DNA of 33,039 nt. It comes from a virus. The notes under the pieces are model-generated. The model had not been told where the DNA came from and made no database searches. It worked only from the letters and a program-made list of their open reading frames with translations. Both the position numbers and the translations under genes were made by a program. The stretch covers positions 1-33,039 of the IMG/VR virus record IMGVR_UViG_3300020195_000756; one strand, given 5' to 3'. Positions 22,597 to 31,998 of the stretch are shown here, piece by piece; within the stretch, counting starts at the first letter, position 1; each line of letters starts with the position of its first letter.

Positions 22597-22597
22597 A

Positions 22598-23023
22598 ATG
22601 ACTGATATTGTTGATATATCCGCTAAAATAGCATCTGAATTATCTAACATCACTGGACTTCACGATGTTTATGCTTATGAACCCGACAAGCCGACAGACG
22701 GCAAGTATCCATTCGCTTCGGTAAGCTTGAGTAATTTTGAGGGTAAGTTCGGTGACACAATCCGCAACGAAAGAACTTATACTTTTACGATTAGGGTTTA
22801 CCAAGAACGCACAAAGGTCGGCAATCTAATGGCTGAAAGGCTTTTGAGAGAGATTTGTGACGAGATTCTAACCAATTTTGATAATAACACTACACTTGAT
22901 GGAATGGTTAAGTGGGTCAAGCCTGTCTCTGGTACTTTTGTTTATGTTGATAGGGAGATTGGAGACACAAGAGTTGCCGAAATTGACCTTGAGTGCTTCA
23001 ATGTTGTACCATCGCTCGCTTAA
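22598..23023 (+). CDS. Putative tail terminator protein
   Basis: 141 residues. The gene sits between gp10-like and tail tube genes, where tail terminators (lambda gpU type) are found. TYTFTIRVYQERTKVGNLMAERLLREICDEI and the final WVKPVSGTFVYVDREIGDTRVAEIDLECF give the alpha/beta pattern of that family. The terminator ring stops tube growth and docks the tail. ATG 22598 follows GGAGA by six bases. Function rests largely on position. Confidence 0.7.
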   Translation: MTDIVDISAKIASELSNITGLHDVYAYEPDKPTDGKYPFASVSLSNFEGKFGDTIRNERTYTFTIRVYQERTKVGNLMAERLLREICDEILTNFDNNTTLDGMVKWVKPVSGTFVYVDREIGDTRVAEIDLECFNVVPSLA

Positions 23024-23055
23024 TGATATAACTAAACTAAGAAACAAATAATTAA

Positions 23056-24039
23056 ATGGCAGAACTCATAGGTAGACTGGGATATTTGGGATTAGCAATT
23101 GAAGCTTCGCAAGGAGTGGCTGAGGGCACGCCTGATATATTTATTCCTTTTAACGAAAATTCACTTCGAGGGCATCACGAACCAATTATGGACAATGCTG
23201 TTCGTACTTCTCGTATCAAAGACGGTGGTGCTGTATTAGGCAAACAATGGGGAGAGGGTTCAGTTCAGATGTACTTAGATTCCAATAACTGCGGTTATCT
23301 CCTGAAAATGGCTCTTGGTCTTGAATCAAATACAGTCAAAAATGCCAGTCCAAATATCAATGACCACTTGTTCACTCCAACTGTATCGGGAAACCTACCT
23401 ATAACTGCAACACTCTGGAACAATCAAGGTGTCGATACTGAACTCTATACTTTTTCAGCAATAGACCAGCTAGAGATTGAGGTCACAAATGACGGAATTG
23501 CAACTATTAATGCTTCGTTTATGTCCAAACTCCCGACTGTAACCACAGCTCCCACACTAACAACTCCGTCTGGAACTCTCTACACTTGGAAAGATATGAA
23601 TGTCAGACTTGGAGCAACAGTCCCGCTTGCTACAGTTGCAACTCCAACTAAAGTCACTAATTTCAAATGTCAAGTCAGTAATGCAGTTGAGCTTGCCTAC
23701 AAATCAGGCTCTAGTTCTCCGGATACCGTGCTTCTTGGTTCTCTTGAGGTCACAGGTTCGTTCACAATGTATTTTGAAAGTATCACTGAGAGGGTCAATT
23801 ATCTGACTCTACAAAAGCAGACAGTCATTGTTGGACTAACTGGTGCAGGTCTTGGTGCGGGATTCACAGAACAATTGAATTTGGTTTTCAAAAAGGTTTC
23901 TTATGAGGATGTCGATATGGAAACAGGTGTTGATGACTACTTTGCCATTACTTGTAATTTCCGAGCTGAATTAGACCGTGCACAAGCAGGGTTTGTTGAA
24001 GCTACTCTCAGAAACGGCAAAACTTCCTTATACGCTTAA
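23056..24039 (+). CDS. Major tail tube protein
   Basis: 327 residues, beta-rich and almost free of cysteine. It starts with a tail tube-like N-terminus (RLGYLGLAIEASQGVAEGTPDIFIPFNENSLRG) and contains repeated beta-hairpin stretches (FSAIDQLEIEVTNDGIATINASFMS, VELAYKSG, GSLEVTGSFTMYFES). It comes just before the frameshift chaperone pair and the tape measure, the classical order. It builds the hollow tube of the long tail. At 327 residues it is larger than the simplest tube proteins, so an extra surface domain is likely, perhaps within 175-240. Confidence 0.85.
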   Translation: MAELIGRLGYLGLAIEASQGVAEGTPDIFIPFNENSLRGHHEPIMDNAVRTSRIKDGGAVLGKQWGEGSVQMYLDSNNCGYLLKMALGLESNTVKNASPNINDHLFTPTVSGNLPITATLWNNQGVDTELYTFSAIDQLEIEVTNDGIATINASFMSKLPTVTTAPTLTTPSGTLYTWKDMNVRLGATVPLATVATPTKVTNFKCQVSNAVELAYKSGSSSPDTVLLGSLEVTGSFTMYFESITERVNYLTLQKQTVIVGLTGAGLGAGFTEQLNLVFKKVSYEDVDMETGVDDYFAITCNFRAELDRAQAGFVEATLRNGKTSLYA

Positions 24040-24044
24040 AAAAT

Positions 24045-24404
24045 ATGGATAGATCAACAACAGAGATTATTTTACCTAAGTCAGGTTCAAAGGTTGTGTT
24101 GTACGAATATCTAACCACTGCTGAACTTAGAGCGGTTAAAAATGTCGCTCTCAAAAACATTCATTATGATTCCAGTAGTGGAATTGTTGATAGTTCAACG
24201 ACTGCTGAGTTTATGACTGAGGGAGAAGATGTTGCACTTAAAAGCCTTGTCAAGCAAATTTTTACTAAAGAGGGTGAAGAGATAAAAGAAAACCCATTTG
24301 ATTATATTGCCAATCTTCACCACTTAGACGGTACGGCAGTTTATGATAAAGTCAACGAACTCACCAGAGGCACTGAACTAACCCAAGAGGCTAAAAAAAA
24401 ATAG
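24045..24404 (+). CDS. Tail assembly chaperone, short form (gpG-like)
   Basis: 119 residues translated in the zero frame and ending ...EAKKK at TAG 24402-24404. It is helical and acidic, as gpG-like chaperones are. It is made in excess over the frameshifted long form, and together they hold the tape measure protein during tail assembly. The last nine bases before the stop are all A (24393-24401), giving the slippery site for the long form. It begins five bases after the tail tube gene. Confidence 0.85.
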   Translation: MDRSTTEIILPKSGSKVVLYEYLTTAELRAVKNVALKNIHYDSSSGIVDSSTTAEFMTEGEDVALKSLVKQIFTKEGEEIKENPFDYIANLHHLDGTAVYDKVNELTRGTELTQEAKKK

Positions 24405-24604
24405 CAAATATTGCTCATAGGGCGATAATTTTAGGAGAGGGAGTTTATTCAGACGATTTTTTAAGATATATTATTTGCGAAAAATTCCATTGGAACTATT
24501 ACACTTATGAGGCTCAACCGCCTTTTTTTATCGAGCAAATCAAGCTGTTTATGATACAACAGGCAAACAAGGCGAAAATGAGTAATAATGGAGTTAATAA
24601 CTAA
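24045..24604 (+). CDS. Tail assembly chaperone, long form by -1 frameshift (gpGT-like)
   Basis: At the run of nine A's (heptamer A AAA AAA at 24395-24401) ribosomes can slip back one base. The -1 frame continues ATA GCA AAT ATT and stays open for 67 codons to TAA 24602-24604, giving 186 residues. The extension contains EKFHWNYYTYEAQPPFFIEQIK, typical of gpT-like C-terminal parts (helix with Trp/Tyr and a Gln-Pro turn). It occupies exactly the gap before the tape measure gene and has no start of its own. A 5-bp hairpin AGCAA-ATA-TTGCT lies at 24403-24415, and AAGAGG just upstream could also promote slipping. Confidence 0.88.
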
Positions 24605-24606
24605 TA

Positions 24607-26412
24607 ATGGCTGATTCAACAAAAACTCTCGAAATTGTAATTAATGCAAAGGATAATGCCTCGAAAGAAGTAAACAAATTCAAAGGCAGTTTTGCTTCTG
24701 CGGTCAAAGATTTGACTATGGGCTCAGCTATCATCACTGGTGTTCTTGGACTCGTCTCTAAAAGTGTTGTTGGAATTGGAATTGATATGGAATCGGCTCG
24801 GACTTCTTTTGTTACTTTTTTGGGAAGTGGTGAAAGGGCAGGTAAATTGCTTAAAGAATTAAGCGATTTTGCTGTTAAAACGCCATTTGATTTACCTCAA
24901 GTTGTTGATGGTTCAAAAAGATTATTGGCTTATGGACTGGCTGCTGAAAGCATTATCCCGACTTTTAGGATGCTTGGTGACCTTTCCAGTGGAAACAAAG
25001 ACAAATTTAATGCTTTAACTTTGGCTTTTGGTCAGGTCAGGGCTGCAACAAAATTGACTGGTGCAGAACTTCGTCAATTTACGGAGGCCGGAATACCGCT
25101 TTTGGATGCTCTAGCTAAGCAGTCTGGAAAAACAGCGGGTCAAGTAAAGGAGGATATGGAAAACGGGATTGCTCCATCGTTTAAGGATGTTGAAAAGGCT
25201 TTGCAGGGTTTGACTTCGGAGGGTGGAATGTTTTTTAACAATATGGATAGCCAATCCAAAACTTTGGGTGGAACTCTGTCTAATGTTAGAGATGAATTTT
25301 CAAGATTTGCTCTGTCTGTTTTGGGATTTACTAAAGAGGGAGAGATAAGAGCTGGAAGTATTTTTTTCTATCTCAAAGAGGGTGCAACTAAGCTGTTGGG
25401 TGCTTTGCAAGAAATAAGACCTGAAGTGACAGCGTTTTTTGATGGATTTATGCGAAATACTCCTGCTGTTATAGGGCTAATAGCTGCTCTGACTGCAATG
25501 ATGCTTCCGTTGGCCATTGCAACGATTGCTGCGACTTGGCCTATTTTGGCTGTTGGAGTGGCTGCTGGAATTGCAGGATTTGAAGTGGCAACGATGGCTG
25601 ATAGATTTATGACCCTAAAAGACAATACTACTCTTTTTGAGAGTGTATTGGCTTTGCTTTTTCCAAGTATGGACACACTTGTCAGTAAAAACTTAGATGT
25701 AAAATATGCAACAGAAGCGAATGAAAACGCTCAAAGAAATCTTAAAGCTCAAATTGATTTGGTCAAGGATTCTGAAGATGCTTTGGTTGGAAAAAATATT
25801 GATTTAGAGGGTGCAAACTTGCGAGTAGAAAGAGCAACTATAAATTATACTGATGCTCTCAAAAAACACGGTGAGAAGTCGCTGGAAGTCAGAGAAGCAG
25901 CTCTTAATCTTAAAAGGGCTAATGAGGGTGTTGAAACGGCTACAAAGGCGGTTTGGGACCAAGTTGATGCAAATACTAAGCAATTCAATGAGGATTACAT
26001 TCCTGCTACTAAAAAAGCTCAAGAAGCTGGTAAAAATCTCGAAACGGCAAATAATGGTATAGCCGGAACATTTGACAGGGTTAGGGATGCCATTGGCGGT
26101 GCTCTTGCAAAACTTGGTGAATGGCTTAAACAAAAAGCAAACGAAAGTGGTGGGGGTCGTACCTATCAACACGGAGGTTTTATTTCTGGTCCTGTCAATC
26201 AAGCCGTTCCTGCCATTCTACACGGTGGAGAGAGGGTTGTGCCGAGAACTGGTGTGGATGTTAATTCTGGTGGCAGTGGTGGTGCTGTAAGTATTAATAT
26301 TTCAGGTAACTTTCAGCTAGATTCTGACTCTCGGATGCAATCATTTGCGGATATGGTTATTGACAAGCTCAACAGGCAAAACGAGCTTGCTTCGAGAGGG
26401 GTGTCTGTCTAA
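24607..26412 (+). CDS. Tape measure protein
   Basis: 601 residues; its length sets the tail length (about 0.15 nm per residue, roughly 90 nm). Residues about 60-240 are the conserved tape measure N-terminal region (MESARTSFVTFLGSGERAGKLL, FGQVRAATKLTGAELRQFTEAGIPLLDAL). A hydrophobic part at about 287-330 may enter the host membrane during ejection, and 360-470 is coiled coil. The C-terminus YQHGGFISGPVNQAVPAILHGGERVVP is a signature of siphovirus tape measures. It is short compared with many, so the tail is moderate in length. Start ATG 24607 is two bases after the frameshift stop. Confidence 0.95.
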   Translation: MADSTKTLEIVINAKDNASKEVNKFKGSFASAVKDLTMGSAIITGVLGLVSKSVVGIGIDMESARTSFVTFLGSGERAGKLLKELSDFAVKTPFDLPQVVDGSKRLLAYGLAAESIIPTFRMLGDLSSGNKDKFNALTLAFGQVRAATKLTGAELRQFTEAGIPLLDALAKQSGKTAGQVKEDMENGIAPSFKDVEKALQGLTSEGGMFFNNMDSQSKTLGGTLSNVRDEFSRFALSVLGFTKEGEIRAGSIFFYLKEGATKLLGALQEIRPEVTAFFDGFMRNTPAVIGLIAALTAMMLPLAIATIAATWPILAVGVAAGIAGFEVATMADRFMTLKDNTTLFESVLALLFPSMDTLVSKNLDVKYATEANENAQRNLKAQIDLVKDSEDALVGKNIDLEGANLRVERATINYTDALKKHGEKSLEVREAALNLKRANEGVETATKAVWDQVDANTKQFNEDYIPATKKAQEAGKNLETANNGIAGTFDRVRDAIGGALAKLGEWLKQKANESGGGRTYQHGGFISGPVNQAVPAILHGGERVVPRTGVDVNSGGSGGAVSINISGNFQLDSDSRMQSFADMVIDKLNRQNELASRGVSV

Positions 26413-27191
26413 TGGCAAATCCAACTTTCAATGCGTTCAGTTTGCAGGACGACAATTTTATATCCGAAAGGATAATTTTCAAGGGTTTCCCAACTCGTGA
26501 GGTTATTACTGCCAATGTCAATCGAAGAGAGGGAATTAAACTGCTTGCAACGGAGTTTGGAGAAAAAACAATTGAGGTTAGTGGAAGAGTGATTGCAAGT
26601 ACAGCACTGGAGCTCCAGTCTTTGCTTGATGGAATGAAAAAGGCTTTGACCGCAGAAGAGTCTGATTTGGAAATCGAAACAGGTAGGACATTTTCAGCCA
26701 CAGTCAAATCAATTCAAATTCCTGATGAACACTATAGTCAATCAACTGCCAAATATATAGTTAGCTTTATCTGTTCAGATCCTTTTGCTTTGGGTGCTCT
26801 ACAAACAGTTACAATCACTGTTCCGTCAGGAATAGTTACCATTTCTGGTCAAGTAACTATCTCAGGAACACTTTTTGCTAGACCGATTATTACCTATATT
26901 CCTCCGACTAACACTGGAAATACTCTGATAAACAGGCTTGATTTGTACCATATTCAATCTGGTCAAACAACGACTATTTCAGGGTTTGGAAGTGGTGCTG
27001 GTTTGCAGTATCAAAATTCTGTTGTTATTAATCTTGACGATTTTTCTTCGCTGCAGGGTGGAACTGTAATTAATAATTCTGGTTCTTTCCCAAGATTTGA
27101 GGTTGGAACGAATAACTTTACACTAACGGCTTCTGGAAGAAGATTTTCTGGAGGGGCTATTCAGCTTTCTTATCAGCCTAGATATTTATAA
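26412..27191 (+). CDS. Distal tail protein (Dit)
   Basis: 259 residues. Dit makes the hub ring at the tail tip. The N-terminal half shows the Dit course: NVNRREGIKLLATEFGEKTIEVSGRV, then a helix LQSLLDGMKKAL, and EHYSQSTAKYIVSFICSDPF leading to the galectin-like C-terminal half (TVTISGTLFARPIITYIPP, FEVGTNNFTLTASGRR). Direct TAATG junctions with the tape measure and the following adhesin show tight coupling. Position and fold pattern agree. Confidence 0.85.
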   Translation: MANPTFNAFSLQDDNFISERIIFKGFPTREVITANVNRREGIKLLATEFGEKTIEVSGRVIASTALELQSLLDGMKKALTAEESDLEIETGRTFSATVKSIQIPDEHYSQSTAKYIVSFICSDPFALGALQTVTITVPSGIVTISGQVTISGTLFARPIITYIPPTNTGNTLINRLDLYHIQSGQTTTISGFGSGAGLQYQNSVVINLDDFSSLQGGTVINNSGSFPRFEVGTNNFTLTASGRRFSGGAIQLSYQPRYL

Positions 27192-29143
27192 TGCTTACCG
27201 CAGTTAGAGCATCAAGTAGCAACTCTGCAACATCAGGAACAGCCATCTCAGTCTCAGCCCCTACAGGTACAACTACAGGCGACTTGGTGGTTTGTATTGT
27301 TCATGCAAACGGACAGACAACATTGGTAGACAATAATTCTACGATAGCAACTCCAGTAAATTTAACATCAGGCTCAAAAACGGCAGATGCCACAAGTGCA
27401 ACAACTGCTTCAATTACAACTGTTTCAGGTAGACTTTATCTGTTGTCTGTAACGAGCAAAACAGAAATAACGGCAAACCCTAATCAACCTACTGCAACGG
27501 GTACTGGTTTAGCTTTTATTACGCCGTCTGGTGGAACTGTTGTGAACGATGACTCAAGTTCAAGCAGACGAAGAATAACCTATTTTTATGCTATAGCAAC
27601 CGTAAGCGGAAGTACTACTGTCGTGGTAGACTTTGCAAGTCAAACACAAGTTACCTCTGTTTGGTCAATTGAGGAAATAGCGTACGGATTCAATACTACA
27701 ACGCCCATTGTACAGGCAGCAAATAATTCCTCACCCACTGTTGCGGTAACTTCAATAACAGCAACACTTGGTGCTTTTGGGGCTTCTAGTAATATAACTT
27801 TTGGATGTGGGGCAATAGGTAATGGTACAAATACTATAACTGTGGGAACTGGATTTACACAACTTTCTCAAACTAAAGATACAGTAGAGAACAACCTCAA
27901 CTTAATAACACAATATAAATTATCAAATGATACTACTGTTGATATTAGTTTTGTCTCACAATCAGAATGTGGAATTATTGGAGTAGAAATACAAGCCTCA
28001 ACAGCCACTTTCACCGAGGATTTAAATGATTATCAACCAAATCCAACTTATGGACATACTGTCTCTGTATTTTCACGGAGAATACTAGCGGGCGACCCAG
28101 CGACATATAACTTTACATCAGGAGGCACAGGGAGATGGTCAATAGTTGCGGTCACAATTTCAGATCCTAACCCAGACACTATCTTTGATGCAGCTCTTGT
28201 ATCGTCCAATTCAAGTGATGCAACTGCTGACCCCTTTACCGTAACAGGCATTACCACCGCAACTGATAATGCTATTCACATTGTTATGGGTGCATTAGAT
28301 GATGGAGTGGTAACGGTGGCTAATAATCCTGCGGGTTACACTACAATACAAAACACAGCTAATCAACCAATGGGGGTGTCATATAAAGTTATTACACCAG
28401 CTGGAGCTACGGGGGGAAAAGATGTAGACTTTTCTGGTGCAGGTGCGTGTATAGGAGTTTCATTGGCAATCAGGTCAAATCTAGCATCAATTGCACTCAC
28501 AGGCACAGCAACCGCCTCAATTACTGAAGCTGATATTGTTACTGGTGGAAAAACTATAATTTTAACTCTGACCAATGATACTTGGGTTGCAGTAGGGGCA
28601 ACATTTAACGCTCAAAGACAAAATATTATTAATGGTATTGATTCGGCTCAAGCTGAGGGAACAGGTTGGGATGCGGTTGTCAAAGCTCTTCAAGGCGTTG
28701 CTGGAGTAGTTCGAACATCTAACACAGTGGTCACTATTACGCTTGATCCACAAGCATCGTATAACATCACTTCCACAGAGACAATCACAACAACCATTCC
28801 CTCAACCGCTTTGACTGGTGCTGTGGCTATTGTTGCTTCTCCAACTTTTGCCATTACAGCCACATCTGCATCCAACGCTCCAGTTGTGGTCAATGGTGTT
28901 GCTAGTTTAATTACAAAAAATTCTGTTATTGTGACTGGTGAAGTGACAGATATTGGAGGCTCGGCAATTATCGAAAGGGGTTTTGTTCTCTCAACTTCTC
29001 CCACTCCGACAATTAATGGCACAAAATATGTTGTTGGTGGTGGATTAGGACAATTCTCTTTGCAAATTACTAAACTTAAAGCAGGTAAAACATATTATAT
29101 AAGAGTATTTGCAAGCAACAGTTTGGGGGTGTCTTATGGCTGA
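27191..29143 (+). CDS. Mosaic tail adhesin of beta modules
   Basis: 650 residues, rich in Thr, Ser, Ala and Val, poor in Lys. Roughly: module 1 (1-267), module 2 (270-430), a module with LTGTATASITEADIVTGGKT (about 435-553) seen in many phage tail proteins, and an Fn3-like domain (563-650) with ITKNSVIVTGEV and YYIRVFASNSLGVSYG. Modules 1 and 2 end alike (IIGVEIQAS versus IGVSLAIRS), and module 2 starts abruptly in the middle of its fold after EIQAS, as if two copies had recombined. It lies between Dit and the hub-like gene, so it is probably displayed at the tail tip and contacts carbohydrate or the cell surface. Exact receptor unknown. Confidence 0.75.
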   Translation: MLTAVRASSSNSATSGTAISVSAPTGTTTGDLVVCIVHANGQTTLVDNNSTIATPVNLTSGSKTADATSATTASITTVSGRLYLLSVTSKTEITANPNQPTATGTGLAFITPSGGTVVNDDSSSSRRRITYFYAIATVSGSTTVVVDFASQTQVTSVWSIEEIAYGFNTTTPIVQAANNSSPTVAVTSITATLGAFGASSNITFGCGAIGNGTNTITVGTGFTQLSQTKDTVENNLNLITQYKLSNDTTVDISFVSQSECGIIGVEIQASTATFTEDLNDYQPNPTYGHTVSVFSRRILAGDPATYNFTSGGTGRWSIVAVTISDPNPDTIFDAALVSSNSSDATADPFTVTGITTATDNAIHIVMGALDDGVVTVANNPAGYTTIQNTANQPMGVSYKVITPAGATGGKDVDFSGAGACIGVSLAIRSNLASIALTGTATASITEADIVTGGKTIILTLTNDTWVAVGATFNAQRQNIINGIDSAQAEGTGWDAVVKALQGVAGVVRTSNTVVTITLDPQASYNITSTETITTTIPSTALTGAVAIVASPTFAITATSASNAPVVVNGVASLITKNSVIVTGEVTDIGGSAIIERGFVLSTSPTPTINGTKYVVGGGLGQFSLQITKLKAGKTYYIRVFASNSLGVSYG

Positions 29144-30368
29144 TATTACAGTCACAACACTAAAATCAATCTTAAAACATTACATTTATAGGGTTTTTGA
29201 CAATGGTGTTTATATCAAGACTTGGACAAAAGAGGTTCTATCTTCTCCAGACTTTCGCTCCAATATCAACGGTGGTGCCGGAGAGTTGATTATTCAGCTC
29301 GGCAGACCATTTGACGATTTTGGGGAGGATGTTGATGTAAAACTTAATAATACTGTTGAGGTTTATGTTGTGGACAACGATAGTCCAAATGGAGTGCTTT
29401 TTTATTCAGGATTTATTGTCGGTTATGAGCCAACAATCAACGAGGCTTCTGAAACTGTCAAAATAACCTTGTTTGGGTTTGCCTCAAAACTTCAAGATAT
29501 TATTCTCAGAGATGGCTCTGGAGTGACAACCATCACATATAATTCTTACGACCCATCAGCTATTTTGAAAGATGTGATTGATAAATTAAGAGCACAAGGG
29601 CTTTCGCTCACTTACACCGCCAGTTCTGTCCAAAATACCAACACAGTCGTTTCTTACACTTTCAACACCAACACTGGCAAAGAATGTTTTGACAAAATTA
29701 TTGAACTCTGTCCTGTTGGTTGGTTTTGGCGTGTTGATGCTGATAATGTTGTTTATCTCCAATCAAAGAATGTTTTTGCTGACCACACTTTCACTCTTGG
29801 ACTAGATGTCGAGAAACTCAGAACACACAGGAGAATTGAGGACATTGTAAATCAAGTTTTAGTCGTTGGTGGTGGTGTTCCAGCTCTTTTTCGAAAGTAC
29901 AATAATAGTGCATCAATTGCAACTTATGGGCTAAGAGAAAAAAAGATTGTGGACCAGCGTGTGACAGTGGTGGCAACTGCTGCAATTATGGCAAACAGAG
30001 AAATTGACACTAAAAAAGACCCTGAAATCCGCTCAATATTTGAAATTATTGACAATAACGGACCATCCTCAAGAGGATATAATATTGAGACAATTAAGGC
30101 TGGACAGACTTTGAATGTTAAAAATTTAAGAACAGCTTCAAAAACAGTGTCAAATTGGGACATTGCTTTTTGGGATGTTGATGTGTATGACCAAACACTA
30201 GCCACTTTGGCTGCTGATGTCATTCAAATACTATCGGTTCAATATACTCCCGATTCAGTTATTTTAGAGGCTTCTTCGAGACTTCCTCAAATTGCTAAGA
30301 GAATTGAAGATGTTTCAAGAAATTTGGAAGTTACACAATTATTGGATGTTCCAGCAAGTCCAACTTAA
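29136..30368 (+). CDS. Tail hub / baseplate-like protein (Tal-like)
   Basis: 410 residues from ATG 29136, chosen because GGGGGTG lies just upstream and the start overlaps the adhesin stop by eight bases; an in-frame start at 29109 is less likely. The early part (YIYRVFDNGVYIKTWTKEV, GGAGELIIQLGRPFDDFGED) and the central ITLFGFASKLQDIILRDG and YDPSAILKDVIDKL resemble gp27/Tal-like hub proteins of siphovirus tips. CFDKIIELCPVGWFWRVDADNVVYLQ is also characteristic of that domain. It lacks a visible lytic domain. It would form the closed end of the tail tube. Confidence 0.8.
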   Translation: MADITVTTLKSILKHYIYRVFDNGVYIKTWTKEVLSSPDFRSNINGGAGELIIQLGRPFDDFGEDVDVKLNNTVEVYVVDNDSPNGVLFYSGFIVGYEPTINEASETVKITLFGFASKLQDIILRDGSGVTTITYNSYDPSAILKDVIDKLRAQGLSLTYTASSVQNTNTVVSYTFNTNTGKECFDKIIELCPVGWFWRVDADNVVYLQSKNVFADHTFTLGLDVEKLRTHRRIEDIVNQVLVVGGGVPALFRKYNNSASIATYGLREKKIVDQRVTVVATAAIMANREIDTKKDPEIRSIFEIIDNNGPSSRGYNIETIKAGQTLNVKNLRTASKTVSNWDIAFWDVDVYDQTLATLAADVIQILSVQYTPDSVILEASSRLPQIAKRIEDVSRNLEVTQLLDVPASPT

Positions 30369-30388
30369 AAAAATGATATTATAAAAAT

Positions 30389-30847
30389 ATGGCACTAAAT
30401 AGCTTCGCTCCAAATACAAAAATTGAATCCGCAAAGGTTAATGCTAATTTTACCAATCTTTCGGACCACAGTCGATGGATCACTCTCCAGTGGTTGTTTT
30501 CTGGTCAATTAACACTCCAAACCTCATTAGATTACAAAACCCTTCCTGACAACTTTGTTTTTGAAAGGGCAGATTTGGTGGTCGATACTGCACCAACTGG
30601 GGCAGCTTTAATTGTAGATATTGAACGCTCAACTGATTCTGGTGGAACTTGGGTGACAATTTTTACTAATCAAGCTAATCGACCTCAAGTCGCTATTTCA
30701 GCCAAAGCAGGTAACTCAACCACAGTTGATGTGGCGACTGGAACGGCTAACACTCATCTCTACAGGGCAAAAATTGAACAAATTGGTTCAACTATCGCTG
30801 GTGCTAATTTGTCGGTAATGTTAAAAGGTAAAGCTACTCTTGACTAA
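30389..30847 (+). CDS. Small tail tip protein, beta-sandwich type
   Basis: 152 residues. It begins with FAPNTKIESAKVNANFTNLS, a motif that opens many phage tail tip and fibre proteins, followed by a compact beta-rich domain (FVFERADLVVDTAPTGAALIVDIERS, WVTIFTN, LYRAKIEQIGS). It joins the glycine-rich adhesin by TAATG. The short N-terminal motif probably attaches it to the tip; the rest may bind sugars or other fibre proteins. Confidence 0.7.
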   Translation: MALNSFAPNTKIESAKVNANFTNLSDHSRWITLQWLFSGQLTLQTSLDYKTLPDNFVFERADLVVDTAPTGAALIVDIERSTDSGGTWVTIFTNQANRPQVAISAKAGNSTTVDVATGTANTHLYRAKIEQIGSTIAGANLSVMLKGKATLD

Positions 30848-31998
30848 TGAACTATTCAGGTAGAGGAAACGGCTCAGATGGAGTATTAACGGTTTCTTCT
30901 GACACAACCGATGTTATTTCCGCTTCGGCTATTACAATAAGTGCTGCAAGTAGCTCTACAACCATTGATGCTGGGCTTGCTTGGGCTGTTGGCGATCTTA
31001 TTTATATTCATCAGTCCAAAGGTACAGGTAAGAACAAAAAGGAGACTCTACAGGTTCTCACATACGATAACGGAACTGGTGCAATTACTTTTGTAACTCC
31101 ATCAACTTATGCTTTTTCCAGCTCTGGTGCTAACAAAGCTCAAGCAATTCGCAGAAAACAATATTCTGAAATAATCTTTTCTTCAAATGCTAATAGATTT
31201 ATTCAAGCGTGGAATACCTCAACTGGCTTGGGAGGTCTTTGGCCTCATCTTGTTTTAGGCAAGATAAGTGGTGCGGGAACAATAAACGGAAAGGGTCGAG
31301 GGTTTATTGGTGGTTTGGGTGGAATTAATTACGGCAATAACCAAACTGGACAACAAGGAGAAAGCTCAACTGCCACGGGTGTTCAATCAACTTCAGCCAA
31401 TGGAGCTGGTGGGGGTGGGGGTGGAATACGCCAAGCCAGTGAACAAGGTCACGGTGGAGGTGGTGCAGGAAGCAAAGATGCTGGAACAATTGGAGCATTA
31501 AATGCAAGCGGTCCCAACTCTGGCTCTGCTGGTGCTGCTGGAGCAGCAGAGGGTGATGATGCTCTTGACGAACTGCCAATCGGTGCTGCTGGTGGTGGAG
31601 GAGGACACGGTGACACTGCTGGTGCTAACCCGCAAGGAAGTGGTGGAGATGGTGGAGCTTCGGTTGATTGTAACTTTCAAGAAATTGAGGAAACTGTTTT
31701 ACTTGATTTAAGAGGTGATGTTGGTGAAGGTACATCAGTTGGCAATGCTGACCAAGGTGGTGGTGGTGGAGGAGCTTCGGGCAATGCACTAATGAATGGA
31801 GCAATTTCAGATGTTGGAACTTGGCAAGCACAATCAATGGCTGGCGGAACACTAAATGTGTCCGCAAATGGTGGAGCTTCTTCTTTGGCAAGATTTGTTG
31901 TCAAAACTTGTTCTCTTGACTCCAATCTTTCAAATCCTGCTGCTACAACCACAGTCGGTGGACACGAGTGGTGTACTATTGGGGGGTCAATATATTAA
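30847..31998 (+). CDS. Glycine-rich tail fibre adhesin
   Basis: 383 residues. An N-terminal beta domain (about 1-130, with VGDLIYIHQSKG) is followed by a long glycine-rich region (about 140-315) with several Gly runs of four to six separated by Ala, Ser and Asn. This recalls adhesins whose glycine motifs pack as polyglycine II helices and present short variable loops, such as gp38 of T-even-like phages. The C-terminal 60 residues form another beta part with two cysteines. Receptor-binding is the most likely role. The stop lies inside a strong hairpin. The G-rich DNA may also fold on its own. Confidence 0.75.
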   Translation: MNYSGRGNGSDGVLTVSSDTTDVISASAITISAASSSTTIDAGLAWAVGDLIYIHQSKGTGKNKKETLQVLTYDNGTGAITFVTPSTYAFSSSGANKAQAIRRKQYSEIIFSSNANRFIQAWNTSTGLGGLWPHLVLGKISGAGTINGKGRGFIGGLGGINYGNNQTGQQGESSTATGVQSTSANGAGGGGGGIRQASEQGHGGGGAGSKDAGTIGALNASGPNSGSAGAAGAAEGDDALDELPIGAAGGGGGHGDTAGANPQGSGGDGGASVDCNFQEIEETVLLDLRGDVGEGTSVGNADQGGGGGGASGNALMNGAISDVGTWQAQSMAGGTLNVSANGGASSLARFVVKTCSLDSNLSNPAATTTVGGHEWCTIGGSIY

